A stretch of 37,893 nt of DNA, from positions 1-37,893 of IMG/VR virus record IMGVR_UViG_3300037847_001801; one strand, 5' to 3'. The position numbers and the translations under genes were made by a program. This DNA is from a virus. A model generated the notes under the pieces. That model had not been told where the DNA came from, did no database searches, and worked only from the letters and a program-made list of their open reading frames with translations. Within the stretch, counting starts at the first letter, position 1, and every line of letters begins with the position of its first letter. Below, one piece after another: positions 13,382 through 19,901 of the stretch.

Positions 13382-13640
13382 GGAATGGTCTGAGTTCCAT
13401 GAGGCCTACCACATGAAAGATGATTGTGATCAGCTCAAAGAACTAGCAGACCTTGTATATGTTTGCTATCAATTTGCTGCATCACAGGAGTGGGACCTGG
13501 ACGAAGCCATGCAACGGGTCCACGAATCCAACATGTCTAAGTTGGATGCAAATGGCAGACCTATCTATCGACCTGACGGAAAGGTCCTGAAAGGTCCAAA
13601 CTATAAAGAACCGTATCTTCTTGATCTGATTATCGAATGA
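13302..13640 (+). CDS. MazG-like nucleotide pyrophosphohydrolase
   Basis: All-alpha NTP-pyrophosphatase-type protein. The metal-binding pattern is clear: EEWSEFHEAY (ExxE-type), then about 20 residues later KELADLVYVCYQFA (ExxD). C-terminal KLDANGRPIYRPDGKVLKGPNY is a typical phage MazG/PRA-PH-like tail. The family hydrolyses NTPs or (p)ppGpp-like substrates; the phage substrate is unknown. Start uncertain: ATGs at 13269, 13302 and 13329 are in frame and all lie inside DUF3310. I chose 13302 so that the first helix (AEQFRSAYMLM) is kept. It ends in an ATGA overlap with the reductase. Confidence 0.85.
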   Translation: MAEQFRSAYMLMTGVAERGIQKALIDEEWSEFHEAYHMKDDCDQLKELADLVYVCYQFAASQEWDLDEAMQRVHESNMSKLDANGRPIYRPDGKVLKGPNYKEPYLLDLIIE

Positions 13641-15004
13641 CCACCTCAGTAATTTCTCGCACCGGACGTGTCCAACAATGGATGGATGATCCAACGTCCC
13701 GCCTGCCGGTTTCGTGCACGGTATTTGTTGTCCAGGATTCTATGGAGGGACCTGATGGACTGGAAAAATCGTGGCGCTACGTATCCTTTGCGCTACGCCA
13801 TGCAGCAGGTGTTGCAGTCCACTTGTCGGAACTGCGACCCAAAGGAACAGAAAATGGTAAAGGCTTGGTTGCATCTGGACCAGTCTCTTTCGCAAAAATC
13901 TACTCAACACTAAATGAGACTCTCCGTCGCGGCGGCGTGTATAAAAACGGTGCTGTTGTGTGCCACCTTGATCTTTGTCACAGTGATGCCCTTGACTTTA
14001 TTCAAACACCTCGTCATGAGCTGCCATGGATCAAACGATGCATCAACATCACTGAAGGTTGGTGGCGGTCGTGCACGTTTAAGGAACAACTCCTACAATC
14101 CATCAAGGCAGGAGACATTTGGCTCAACAAAGTAAAGTATGACAATGAAGGAAATCGAGTCCGGGGTAACGTCTGCCTGGAGGTATACCTGCCCTCACGC
14201 GGGACTTGCTTGCTCCAACATATCAATCTCGGTGCCTGTGAGTTCGATGAGATTCCAGGAGCTTTCGTTCAGGGTATGTCGGAGCTGTGTACCCTCCACG
14301 CTAAAACTGGCGTTGGCGATTCTGGAGAATACCTCCCACCTGAGACCGACCGACAAGTCGGACTCGGAATGCTCGGACTGGCAAATCTCCTACGGCGGTA
14401 CGGAGTAACTTATGAACAGTTCGGTATCGCTTTGGACCAGCACAATGCAGGCGAAGTGGTACGCACAGCAGCCTATGAATTGGTGCATCAATTCCACGTT
14501 GGTATTGAGTCTGCCGCAGCAATGGCTAGGTCTCATAATATGGTTCGAGCCTTTGCGATTGCGCCGACTGCAAGTTGCTCCTACCGTTCAAAAGATTTGG
14601 ATGGTTATACTTGCACACCAGAAATCGCTCCGCCTGTCGGGCGTACAGTAGACAGAGATAGTGGCACCTTTGGTGTCGAGACATACGAATATGGCGATGT
14701 AGAAATCGCATCAGAAGTTGGTTGGGCAAACTACAAACGTGTTGCCGATGGCATCATGACCATGCTCGACCGCACGGGACTTCTTCACGGGTACAGCTTC
14801 AACAGTTGGAGTGATGTCGTTACATATGACGAAGCCTTTATCGAAGAGTGGTTGGAATCTCCGCAAACCTCCCTTTACTACAGTTTGCAAGTGATGCCAG
14901 ACACCCAGGATAAGTCAGATGTTTATGCTGCGCTTCAGTCGGACGTTGATGAGTACCTTGCAGACATTCTTAATGAAGAACAAACCTGCGACTGTCAAGA
15001 ATGA
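13637..15004 (+). CDS. Ribonucleotide reductase alpha subunit, compact class I-like
   Basis: Reduces ribonucleotides to deoxyribonucleotides. 455 residues against about 760 in E. coli NrdA; the N-terminal ATP cone is missing. Active-site residues: C27 in VSCTVF, N178-C180-E182 in NVCLEV, C201 in NLGAC. The Tyr-Tyr pair used for radical transfer in class I enzymes is present as LYYS (414-415). The last residues are TCDCQE, so the C-terminal redox pair is CxC (451 and 453). With a diiron-type beta subunit downstream, class I is more likely than the class II label often given to cyanopodovirus enzymes; as I recall, published work re-annotated the P-SSP7 enzyme the same way. ATGA overlaps at both ends. 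Confidence 0.9.
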   Translation: MTTSVISRTGRVQQWMDDPTSRLPVSCTVFVVQDSMEGPDGLEKSWRYVSFALRHAAGVAVHLSELRPKGTENGKGLVASGPVSFAKIYSTLNETLRRGGVYKNGAVVCHLDLCHSDALDFIQTPRHELPWIKRCINITEGWWRSCTFKEQLLQSIKAGDIWLNKVKYDNEGNRVRGNVCLEVYLPSRGTCLLQHINLGACEFDEIPGAFVQGMSELCTLHAKTGVGDSGEYLPPETDRQVGLGMLGLANLLRRYGVTYEQFGIALDQHNAGEVVRTAAYELVHQFHVGIESAAAMARSHNMVRAFAIAPTASCSYRSKDLDGYTCTPEIAPPVGRTVDRDSGTFGVETYEYGDVEIASEVGWANYKRVADGIMTMLDRTGLLHGYSFNSWSDVVTYDEAFIEEWLESPQTSLYYSLQVMPDTQDKSDVYAALQSDVDEYLADILNEEQTCDCQE

Positions 15005-15717
15005 ACCCGTATCAAAAACTTATCGAACGAAAAAGAACATGGACACCAGTACAAACAACTGCTGGTACGATCAAGGAAGGGGCACACGATGTATTGAAAC
15101 GTGCCCTTGCCTTGCGTCACATGGAACTGCCTGTGGGAGATTTTATCAATGAAGCTCTTGCCACTGAAGTACCAGAGTTGGCGCGTGAACTACTCGTGTC
15201 CAACGTCAAGGACGAAGAAAAACATGACCTCGCACTTGGTTTCATTGCCCTGGCTCACGGGGTTGATGAGAAAGCTGAGGCTGAAGCCCTTCGGCTTCGT
15301 GAAGCTTGGACTTCGCATCCAGATCACACGATCACAAAGGCCATGGTTGCCGAGCGTGCGATTTTCTTCGTTCTTTTACCACTCTTTCGCGCTCTTGGTG
15401 ACGCTGGCATGAGAACTGTCAGCGCAGATATTTCCAGAGATGAACAAATTCATGTGGCTACCAATAGTCTGGTTCATACTGAGCTGGGGTATAACATCAG
15501 TCCTTCTCTTGATCGTCTCAGGAAGGCAACTATGAGTTGGGTCTTGCAGCCTCTGTCTGCAGACAACCCGACCAAACATTTGAACAAAAAATTTTGGATG
15601 GATTCCAGTGATCGTCTGATGTATGAGGGCAAGGCTCCTGAGCTGTCCTTTACAAAGGCATCCCGTGTTCCAGCTTTCTTTGAACACAGTAACAACGATC
15701 TACCCCAATATGCTTAA
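15001..15717 (+). CDS. Ribonucleotide reductase beta subunit-like diiron protein
   Basis: 238 residues, shorter than E. coli NrdB (376). Ferritin-like metal ligands: E72 and H75 in DEEKHD, E118 in AERAIFF, E148 and H151 in SRDEQIHV (E. coli NrdB has ARDEALH). The first ligand is probably an acidic residue 25-30 positions before E72. Position H75+4, where NrdB carries the radical Tyr122, is Leu79, so the usual tyrosyl radical cannot form there. The radical might instead sit on the metal centre or an altered side chain, as in tyrosine-free beta subclasses. The C-terminal tail ends in LPQYA, with a Tyr for the radical path. ATGA overlap with alpha supports a complex. Confidence 0.82.
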   Translation: MNPYQKLIERKRTWTPVQTTAGTIKEGAHDVLKRALALRHMELPVGDFINEALATEVPELARELLVSNVKDEEKHDLALGFIALAHGVDEKAEAEALRLREAWTSHPDHTITKAMVAERAIFFVLLPLFRALGDAGMRTVSADISRDEQIHVATNSLVHTELGYNISPSLDRLRKATMSWVLQPLSADNPTKHLNKKFWMDSSDRLMYEGKAPELSFTKASRVPAFFEHSNNDLPQYA

Positions 15718-15871
15718 CATTGGTTTGACTGTGGAGAGGTTGGTGGAGGAGCTGGAGGATAAGTTTCCTCCGGTCCAGCCCAACCCAGATACACCTATTA
15801 ACCAAATCATGTATCGTTCTGGTCAATGCTCAATCGTTGACTGGATACGTGAACGTATTAAGGAACCCTAA
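15710..15871 (+). CDS. Conserved small phage protein (53 aa)
   Basis: 53 residues from ATG 15710, which overlaps the beta-subunit stop by 8 nt; an upstream extension to 15623 is a shadow. Acidic helix (VERLVEELEDKFPP), Pro-rich linker, then NQIMYRSGQCSIVDWIRERI. The 'MYRSGQ..VVDWI' ending is, to my memory, common in podophage small proteins before the portal gene. Role unknown. Confidence 0.7.
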   Translation: MLNIGLTVERLVEELEDKFPPVQPNPDTPINQIMYRSGQCSIVDWIRERIKEP

Positions 15872-15873
15872 CT

Positions 15874-16200
15874 ATGTGTCGTAGACGCCGACCCGATTAT
15901 GCAAAGATGCAGCGCGAAGCTAATGCTGCTGCACAAGCTCAAGCTCAAAAAATGATTGAGGCCAATCAAAAACAGATGGAAAAGATGATGGCAAAAATTC
16001 CTGATCCACCGAAACCTGGTCAGGATGTTATGTACGAACCGACGCAGGTTAAATCATCTTATGACGATACCAACCAAGGTATCAAAACTGCGAAGTCAAT
16101 TAGAGGACGTAGGAAATCTAACATGAGCAAGCTTCGCATCAAACTGAATCCAAACGTCAACATGCCTGGTGCCTCAGGTGGTTCAACTAACCTTGGTTAA
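15874..16200 (+). CDS. Putative virion/tail assembly protein (T7 gp7.3-like position)
   Basis: 108 residues. Arg-rich start (MCRRRRP), a long Ala/Gln/Lys helix (about 12-45) that may be a coiled coil, a Pro-rich linker, then RGRRKSNMSKLRIKLN and a Gly/Ser-rich end with STNLG. T7 gp7.3, encoded just before the portal, also combines a charged N-terminus with a basic 'RAGGKKSLSVARSSGGG' end, so I infer an equivalent. The similarity is weak and mainly positional. Confidence 0.5.
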   Translation: MCRRRRPDYAKMQREANAAAQAQAQKMIEANQKQMEKMMAKIPDPPKPGQDVMYEPTQVKSSYDDTNQGIKTAKSIRGRRKSNMSKLRIKLNPNVNMPGASGGSTNLG

Positions 16201-16204
16201 ATAA

Positions 16205-17785
16205 ATGACCGCACAAACTAGGTACAATTATCTAACAAGTGGCCGCCAAACGTTTCTTGACGTAGCTGTTCAATGCTCTGAACTTACACTGCCCTACCTC
16301 ATCCAACGTGATGAGATGAGGCCGACCCACAAAACTCTTATACAACCTTGGCAAAGCGTGGGAGCCAAAGCAGTTGTGACGCTTGCATCTAAATTGATGC
16401 TTGCTCTTCTGCCTCCACAGACCACGTTTTTCAAACTACAAATTAGAGATGACAAACTTGGCACTGAGCTGCCTGCAGAGATCAGGTCTGAACTTGACCT
16501 CAGCTTCTCTAAAATTGAACGCATGGTGATGGACTCCATCGCAGCGTCAACAGATCGTGTCAGTGTCCACCAAGCTATTAAGCATTTGGTGGTCGGTGGC
16601 AATGCTCTGATGTATATGAGTAAGGATGGTGTCAAGCATTATCCATTGAGCCGCTACGTTGTAGACCGTGATGGCAACGGCAACGTAATTGAGATTGTTA
16701 CCAAAGAACTAATCAACAAAAAATTGCTGCCACCTGAACTCGTCGAGACACAAGGCAAAGCCCTGAACGACGTAGAGAAGAAAGGCAGCTCACTAATGGG
16801 AGACGACTGTGAGGTATTTACTCACGTCCGTCTGGACAACAATCGATGGGTATGGCATCAGGAAGTCTTTGGTAAGAAGATTCCTGGCAGTGATGGTAAG
16901 TCACCGAAGGATGCATCACCTTGGCTGGTCCTTAGATTCAATGCCGTTGACGGTGAGAACTATGGGCGAGGTAGAGTAGAAGAATTCCTTGGTGATTTGA
17001 AGTCACTGAATGCACTATCGCAGGCCATCGTAGAAGGCTCTGCAGCAGCAGCAAAAGTTGTTTTCCTTGTCTCACCCTCTAGCACCACAAAAGCACAGAC
17101 CCTAGCCGCTGCTGGGAACGGTGCAATCATTCAGGGACGACCTGACGATGTTGGTGTTGTGCAGGTAGGTAAGACTGCTGACTTCGCTACGGCGGCGCAG
17201 CAGATGCAAACACTTGAGCGCAGGATTGCAGAGGCATTTCTTGTTCTGACGGTACGCCAATCAGAACGCACAACTGCAGAAGAGGTACGCCTCACACAAC
17301 TTGAATTGGAACAAAGTCTCGGTGGATTATTCTCTCTGCTGACTGTTGAGTTCCTTGTCCCTTACCTGAACCGAAAGCTATTGGTTCTGCAACGGTCTGG
17401 ACAACTGCCCAAGATTCCTAAAGATCTGGTCAGCCCTACCATCGTGGCAGGTATCAACGCTTTAGGCCGCGGCCAAGATCGTGAGTCTTTGACCGCATTT
17501 ATCACAACCATTGCACAGACGTTGGGTCCTGAGGCAATGATGAAGTATCTCAATCCCGACGAAGCTATCAAGCGGCTGGCTGCTGCACAAGGCATTGATG
17601 TTCTCAACCTTGTGAAGAGTATGCAAGATCAGCAAGCTGAGAAGGAAGCTGAGATGCAACAACAGCAGGACATGATGATGATGCAACAGGCACCACAACT
17701 GCTGAAAACGCCTATGGCAGACCCAACTAAGAATCCCAATGCTGAGGAGATGATCTCTGAAGCCCTTGCACCACCTGAATCTTAA
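16205..17785 (+). CDS. Portal / head-tail connector protein (T7 gp8-like)
   Basis: 526 residues, close to T7 gp8 (536). Forms the 12-subunit ring through which DNA is packaged and ejected. N-terminal RYNYLTSGRQTFLDVAVQC and PWQSVGAKAVVTLASKLM are typical of podovirus connectors, and FAWAV-like replacements, GRGRVEEFLGDLKSLNALS and RTTAEEVRLTQLELEQSLGG belong to the conserved core. The C-terminus is Gln/Met-rich, ending in a Pro/Glu tail. TAATG junction with scaffold. Confidence 0.94.
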   Translation: MTAQTRYNYLTSGRQTFLDVAVQCSELTLPYLIQRDEMRPTHKTLIQPWQSVGAKAVVTLASKLMLALLPPQTTFFKLQIRDDKLGTELPAEIRSELDLSFSKIERMVMDSIAASTDRVSVHQAIKHLVVGGNALMYMSKDGVKHYPLSRYVVDRDGNGNVIEIVTKELINKKLLPPELVETQGKALNDVEKKGSSLMGDDCEVFTHVRLDNNRWVWHQEVFGKKIPGSDGKSPKDASPWLVLRFNAVDGENYGRGRVEEFLGDLKSLNALSQAIVEGSAAAAKVVFLVSPSSTTKAQTLAAAGNGAIIQGRPDDVGVVQVGKTADFATAAQQMQTLERRIAEAFLVLTVRQSERTTAEEVRLTQLELEQSLGGLFSLLTVEFLVPYLNRKLLVLQRSGQLPKIPKDLVSPTIVAGINALGRGQDRESLTAFITTIAQTLGPEAMMKYLNPDEAIKRLAAAQGIDVLNLVKSMQDQQAEKEAEMQQQQDMMMMQQAPQLLKTPMADPTKNPNAEEMISEALAPPES

Positions 17786-18561
17786 TGGCTGAAATTCTTA
17801 CATACGATCCGAGCAACGATCCACAAGCAATCCAGCAAGCTGAAGAACGTGACGCTGAAACTCTCGCCATCGGTGAGCAGATGGAGGCAGACCAGGAACA
17901 GATGCTCGCTGGTAAATACCGCAACGCACAGGAACTAGAGAAGGCATACCTGGAACTGCAAAAGAAACTTGGCGACGGTGAAGACACCGAAGGCGAGGAT
18001 GTTGAGTATCCAGATGTTGACGAAGAACCATCTGAAGATCCTGTAGCAGACTTTATTACTGCAGCAGAGCAAGAGTTTGCAGAGACTGGTGAGCTGACTC
18101 CTGAGACTTACGAACAGTTTAAGGAGATGTCAAGTGAGGAACTTGTCGATGCATACATGCGACTGCAAGATCAAGAACCGGCAGCTTCTCAGTCTGTCGA
18201 GTTGTCTGATGGTGAAGTAAGTTCTATCTATAATTCTGTCGGCGGTGAAGAGAGCTATGAACAACTGACGTCGTGGGCAGCGACAAACCTATCACCTGAA
18301 GAGGTGGCTGCCTACGACGGACTGGTTGAGTCTGGCAACTTGGCTGCTATCAATCTCGCACTACAAGCTATCAACGCTAGGTACACTGACGCTATGGGAT
18401 ACGAAGGAGACATGTTGCAAGGCCGTGCGGCTGCACCTCGTGAAGCATTCCGCAGCCAGGCTGAAGTTGTCCGTGCCATGCAGGACCCTCGCTATGACCG
18501 CGACCCTGCATATCGTATGGAAGTTATGGAAAAACTTGAATACTCTGACCTAGATTTCTAA
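17785..18561 (+). CDS. Capsid assembly scaffold protein (T7 gp9-like)
   Basis: 258 residues, very acidic, with Glu/Gln-rich helices (AEERDAETLAIGEQMEADQEQ, shown in part) and an EDTEGEDVEYPDVDEE stretch. The C-terminal third is more ordered (FRSQAEVVRAMQDPRYDRDPAYR), which matches T7-like scaffolds that bind the shell through the C-terminus. It sits between portal and capsid genes as in T7, though here seven small ORFs separate it from the capsid gene. Confidence 0.9.
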   Translation: MAEILTYDPSNDPQAIQQAEERDAETLAIGEQMEADQEQMLAGKYRNAQELEKAYLELQKKLGDGEDTEGEDVEYPDVDEEPSEDPVADFITAAEQEFAETGELTPETYEQFKEMSSEELVDAYMRLQDQEPAASQSVELSDGEVSSIYNSVGGEESYEQLTSWAATNLSPEEVAAYDGLVESGNLAAINLALQAINARYTDAMGYEGDMLQGRAAAPREAFRSQAEVVRAMQDPRYDRDPAYRMEVMEKLEYSDLDF

Positions 18562-18562
18562 C

Positions 18563-18742
18563 ATGCCTTACGGACCTGGAACATACGGCAACAAAGTTGG
18601 CCGTCCTAAAAAGAAAACCACCGCTGCAAAACCTGCTAAGCGGCTGACCGCCGGACAAAAAAAGATTGCACGTCAAGCTGGCAATCCAAATAAGATTGAT
18701 GCTGCTGACTTCAAACGTCTGCGTAGCCGCAGGATGAAGTGA
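18563..18742 (+). CDS. Small basic protein, MPYGPGTYG type (59 aa)
   Basis: 59 residues starting MPYGPGTYGNKVGRPKKK, then Lys/Ala-rich, and ending in NKIDAADFKRLRSRRMK. I recall this start and end as a recurring family of tiny cyanophage proteins near the capsid genes. Very basic, so it may bind DNA or the inside of the capsid; role not known. Its end overlaps the next start (TGATG). Confidence 0.65.
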   Translation: MPYGPGTYGNKVGRPKKKTTAAKPAKRLTAGQKKIARQAGNPNKIDAADFKRLRSRRMK

Positions 18743-18804
18743 TGGCACACAAAGGTAAAGGCTCTTGCGGAGGCAAGAAAGGTGGCAAAGGCTACAAAAA
18801 GTAG
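18742..18804 (+). CDS. Micro-ORF, 20-residue Gly/Lys-rich peptide
   Basis: 20 codons, MAHKGKGSCGGKKGGKGYKK. Evidence for translation: the TGATG overlap with the 59-aa gene, an AGGA (18731-18734) 7 nt upstream, and a composition like its basic neighbours. Its own sequence carries the GGAGG that serves the next gene, so it may also act as a leader peptide. No domain. Confidence 0.45.
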   Translation: MAHKGKGSCGGKKGGKGYKK

Positions 18805-19042
18805 TACCCGTTCTGTAAGTCTTAAGATCGGTACACACAAATCACGGTCCGGTGGCTTGACTGCTGCCGGTCGTCGTAAATACAACAGAGCTACAGGGTC
18901 TAACCTGAAGGCACCCCAACCTGAAGGCGGGCCACGCAAGCGTTCTTTCTGTGCCCGTATGTCTGGTGTGAAAGGACCAATGAAAGACAGCAAGGGTCGT
19001 CCTACACGGAAGGCTCTTGCACTACGCAAATGGAAATGCTAA
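18782..19042 (+). CDS. Small basic conserved phage protein (86 aa, GTG start)
   Basis: GTG start with GGAGG (18769-18773) 8 nt upstream, the clearest ribosome-binding site in this cluster. Basic and Gly/Pro-rich: GGLTAAGRRKYNRATGSNL, GPRKRSFCARMSGVKGPM, KGRPTRKALALRKWKC. The 'SGGLTAAGR.KYN.ATG..L' pattern belongs to a small protein family found in many phages and phage-like islands (I think DUF6321; the number is from memory). Function unknown. It overlaps the 20-residue peptide by 23 nt. Confidence 0.75.
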   Translation: MAKATKSSTRSVSLKIGTHKSRSGGLTAAGRRKYNRATGSNLKAPQPEGGPRKRSFCARMSGVKGPMKDSKGRPTRKALALRKWKC

Positions 19043-19257
19043 TGAAACGCAAACGAGTTGATCAAAAAGCCTTCAACAGCAGTTTTGTTTCGCAGTCCTT
19101 TGACATCGGCCCAGGCCACAAAGGTGCACAAAGGAAACAAAAGATCTACAACAAAGGTAAAAGCACAAACAACCCGCACGAGAAAGAAACTTTTCTTAAG
19201 CGGACTGGACCACAGCTACCTCTAGCTAAAAGAAAATCCAAAAAGACTTATGGCTAA
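19042..19257 (+). CDS. Small basic protein (71 aa)
   Basis: 71 residues from ATG 19042 (TAATG junction); the frame opens 12 nt earlier. Lys/Gln/Asn-rich: MKRKRVDQKAFNSSF, HKGAQRKQKIYNKGKSTNN, LPLAKRKSKKTYG. No domain. Ends in an 8-nt overlap with the next gene. Part of the basic cluster between scaffold and capsid. Confidence 0.55.
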   Translation: MKRKRVDQKAFNSSFVSQSFDIGPGHKGAQRKQKIYNKGKSTNNPHEKETFLKRTGPQLPLAKRKSKKTYG

Positions 19258-19399
19258 ACCTGGACTTTACGCTAACATCCACGCTAAACGGCGTCGTATT
19301 GCCGCAGGCAGTGGTGAGAAGATGCGCAAACCGGGCACTAAAGGTGCACCAACCAAAGCAAACTTTAAGCGTGCTGCCAAGACTGCAAAAAAGAAATAG
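19250..19399 (+). CDS. Small basic protein, KPGLYANIHAKR type (49 aa)
   Basis: 49 residues: MAKPGLYANIHAKRRRI, AAGSGEKMRKPGTKGAP, then Lys/Ala-rich to the end. The pattern 'KPGLYANIHAKR.RI.AGSGEKMRKPG.KGAPT' is, from memory, a widely shared small phage protein in marine and other podoviruses and myoviruses. Function unknown; strongly basic. It ends one base before the riboswitch-like RNA. Confidence 0.8.
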   Translation: MAKPGLYANIHAKRRRIAAGSGEKMRKPGTKGAPTKANFKRAAKTAKKK

Positions 19400-19400
19400 A

Positions 19401-19462
19401 CTCCAGCCGTACGTTCATCCTTCGGGACGCAGGCATCTTACTCATGGAACGGGGGGTAAGGT
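19401..19462 (+). ncRNA. Probable glutamine riboswitch (Downstream-peptide / glnA RNA type)
   Basis: Contains CGTTCATCCTTCGGGACG (19412-19429), the core hairpin of the glnA/Downstream-peptide RNA family (CGUUCA...UCC-loop-GGA-CG...). Outer pairing CCGT (19407-19410) with ACGG (19449-19452) closes a three-part junction, helped by CTCC (19401-19404) with GGGG (19453-19456). Family knowledge: these RNAs bind L-glutamine and occur in Synechococcus, Prochlorococcus and cyanophage DNA; the Downstream-peptide type precedes short ORFs. Here a 28-residue peptide with the YRGVAY motif follows, as expected. The last pairing strand merges with the ribosome-binding region, so control of translation is plausible. 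Direction of control unknown. Confidence 0.65.
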
Positions 19463-19476
19463 ATATGGAGTTTCTC

Positions 19477-19563
19477 ATGTCTCAAACTGCACAGAAAAAA
19501 GAAATCGTCCTGACCTATCGGGGCGTTGCCTACGTTGTCAAGCGCAATGTCGCATCAAAGTAA
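19477..19563 (+). CDS. DUF4278-like short peptide (28 aa) downstream of riboswitch
   Basis: 28 residues ending in EIVLTYRGVAYVVKRNVASK. LTYRGVAY matches DUF4278, a cyanobacterial short-protein motif. Start chosen at 19477 because GGAG (19467-19470) lies 6 nt upstream; ATGs at 19465 and 19444 are also in frame. It is the probable regulated ORF of the RNA at 19401-19462. Function unknown. Confidence 0.6.
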   Translation: MSQTAQKKEIVLTYRGVAYVVKRNVASK

Positions 19564-19648
19564 CAAAGCACAAGCGTCCGTAACTTATTACGGACCTGTC
19601 AATACAAAAAAACAGGGAGAAAAAAAGGCCAAGACTAAGAAGTCCTGA
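19547..19648 (+). CDS. Small basic protein (33 aa)
   Basis: 33 codons in another frame, overlapping the end of the DUF4278-like peptide by 17 nt. SVTYYGPVNTKKQGEKKAK and a Lys-rich end resemble other tiny basic proteins of this cluster. Weak ribosome-binding site. Coding is supported by composition and tight packing only. Confidence 0.4.
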   Translation: MSHQSNKAQASVTYYGPVNTKKQGEKKAKTKKS

Positions 19649-19715
19649 CCTTCTGCACCCTCACATAACATAACGAGCTTTCCACAACTGTAAAGCCCGA
19701 AGGACGGTTTAAGGA

Positions 19716-19830
19716 GTGGCTGACCGGAAAGCAGCCACGCCTGTGGGGTAGGCACCTCGGTGTAGGACCTGCCCTGCTTTGGCTTTTGGCCCGTACGCGG
19801 ATACCCATTAGCCGTCTAGACGGTGGGATA
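19716..19830 (+). ncRNA. Structured RNA element in the capsid gene leader
   Basis: No supported gene lies in 19649-19901. Positions 19728-19780 fold as a three-way junction with no unpaired base at the junction: AAAGCAG/CTGCTTT encloses CCAC-GCCT-GTGG and GGTAGG/CCTGCC, the latter carrying CAC-CTCG-GTG. A competing hairpin GTGGCT (19716-19721) with AGCCAC (19733-19738) would disrupt it. CCGTCTAGACGG (19812-19823) is a perfect 12-base palindrome, extended by CCCA/TGGG. It could be an RNase III-type processing site, a regulatory leader or a small RNA. An open + frame without ATG also crosses this stretch but has no supportable start. Confidence 0.55.
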
Positions 19831-19861
19831 GACCACAAAAAATTTGCTACAAAAATTTTCT

Positions 19862-19901
19862 CAAACGTTTGGGAGTTGGTTAATACTATTTACTCCTTAC
19901 A
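19862..19901 (+). promoter_or_regulatory. Palindrome and TAATAC-like element before capsid gene
   Basis: CAAACGTTTG (19862-19871) is a 10-base palindrome. It is followed by TTAATACTATTTACTCC (19880-19896), which shares TAATAC with the T7 promoter but not its TCACTATAGGG part. No purine-rich ribosome-binding site lies close to the capsid ATG at 19902; the nearest is GGGAG at 19871-19875. A phage promoter here would fit the strong expression of a capsid gene; unproven. Confidence 0.25.

Noticed and set aside
19299-19583. 94-codon + strand ORF across the riboswitch region
   Set aside because: It overlaps the 49-aa gene, the RNA motif and the DUF4278-like peptide in another frame; composition is random-looking.
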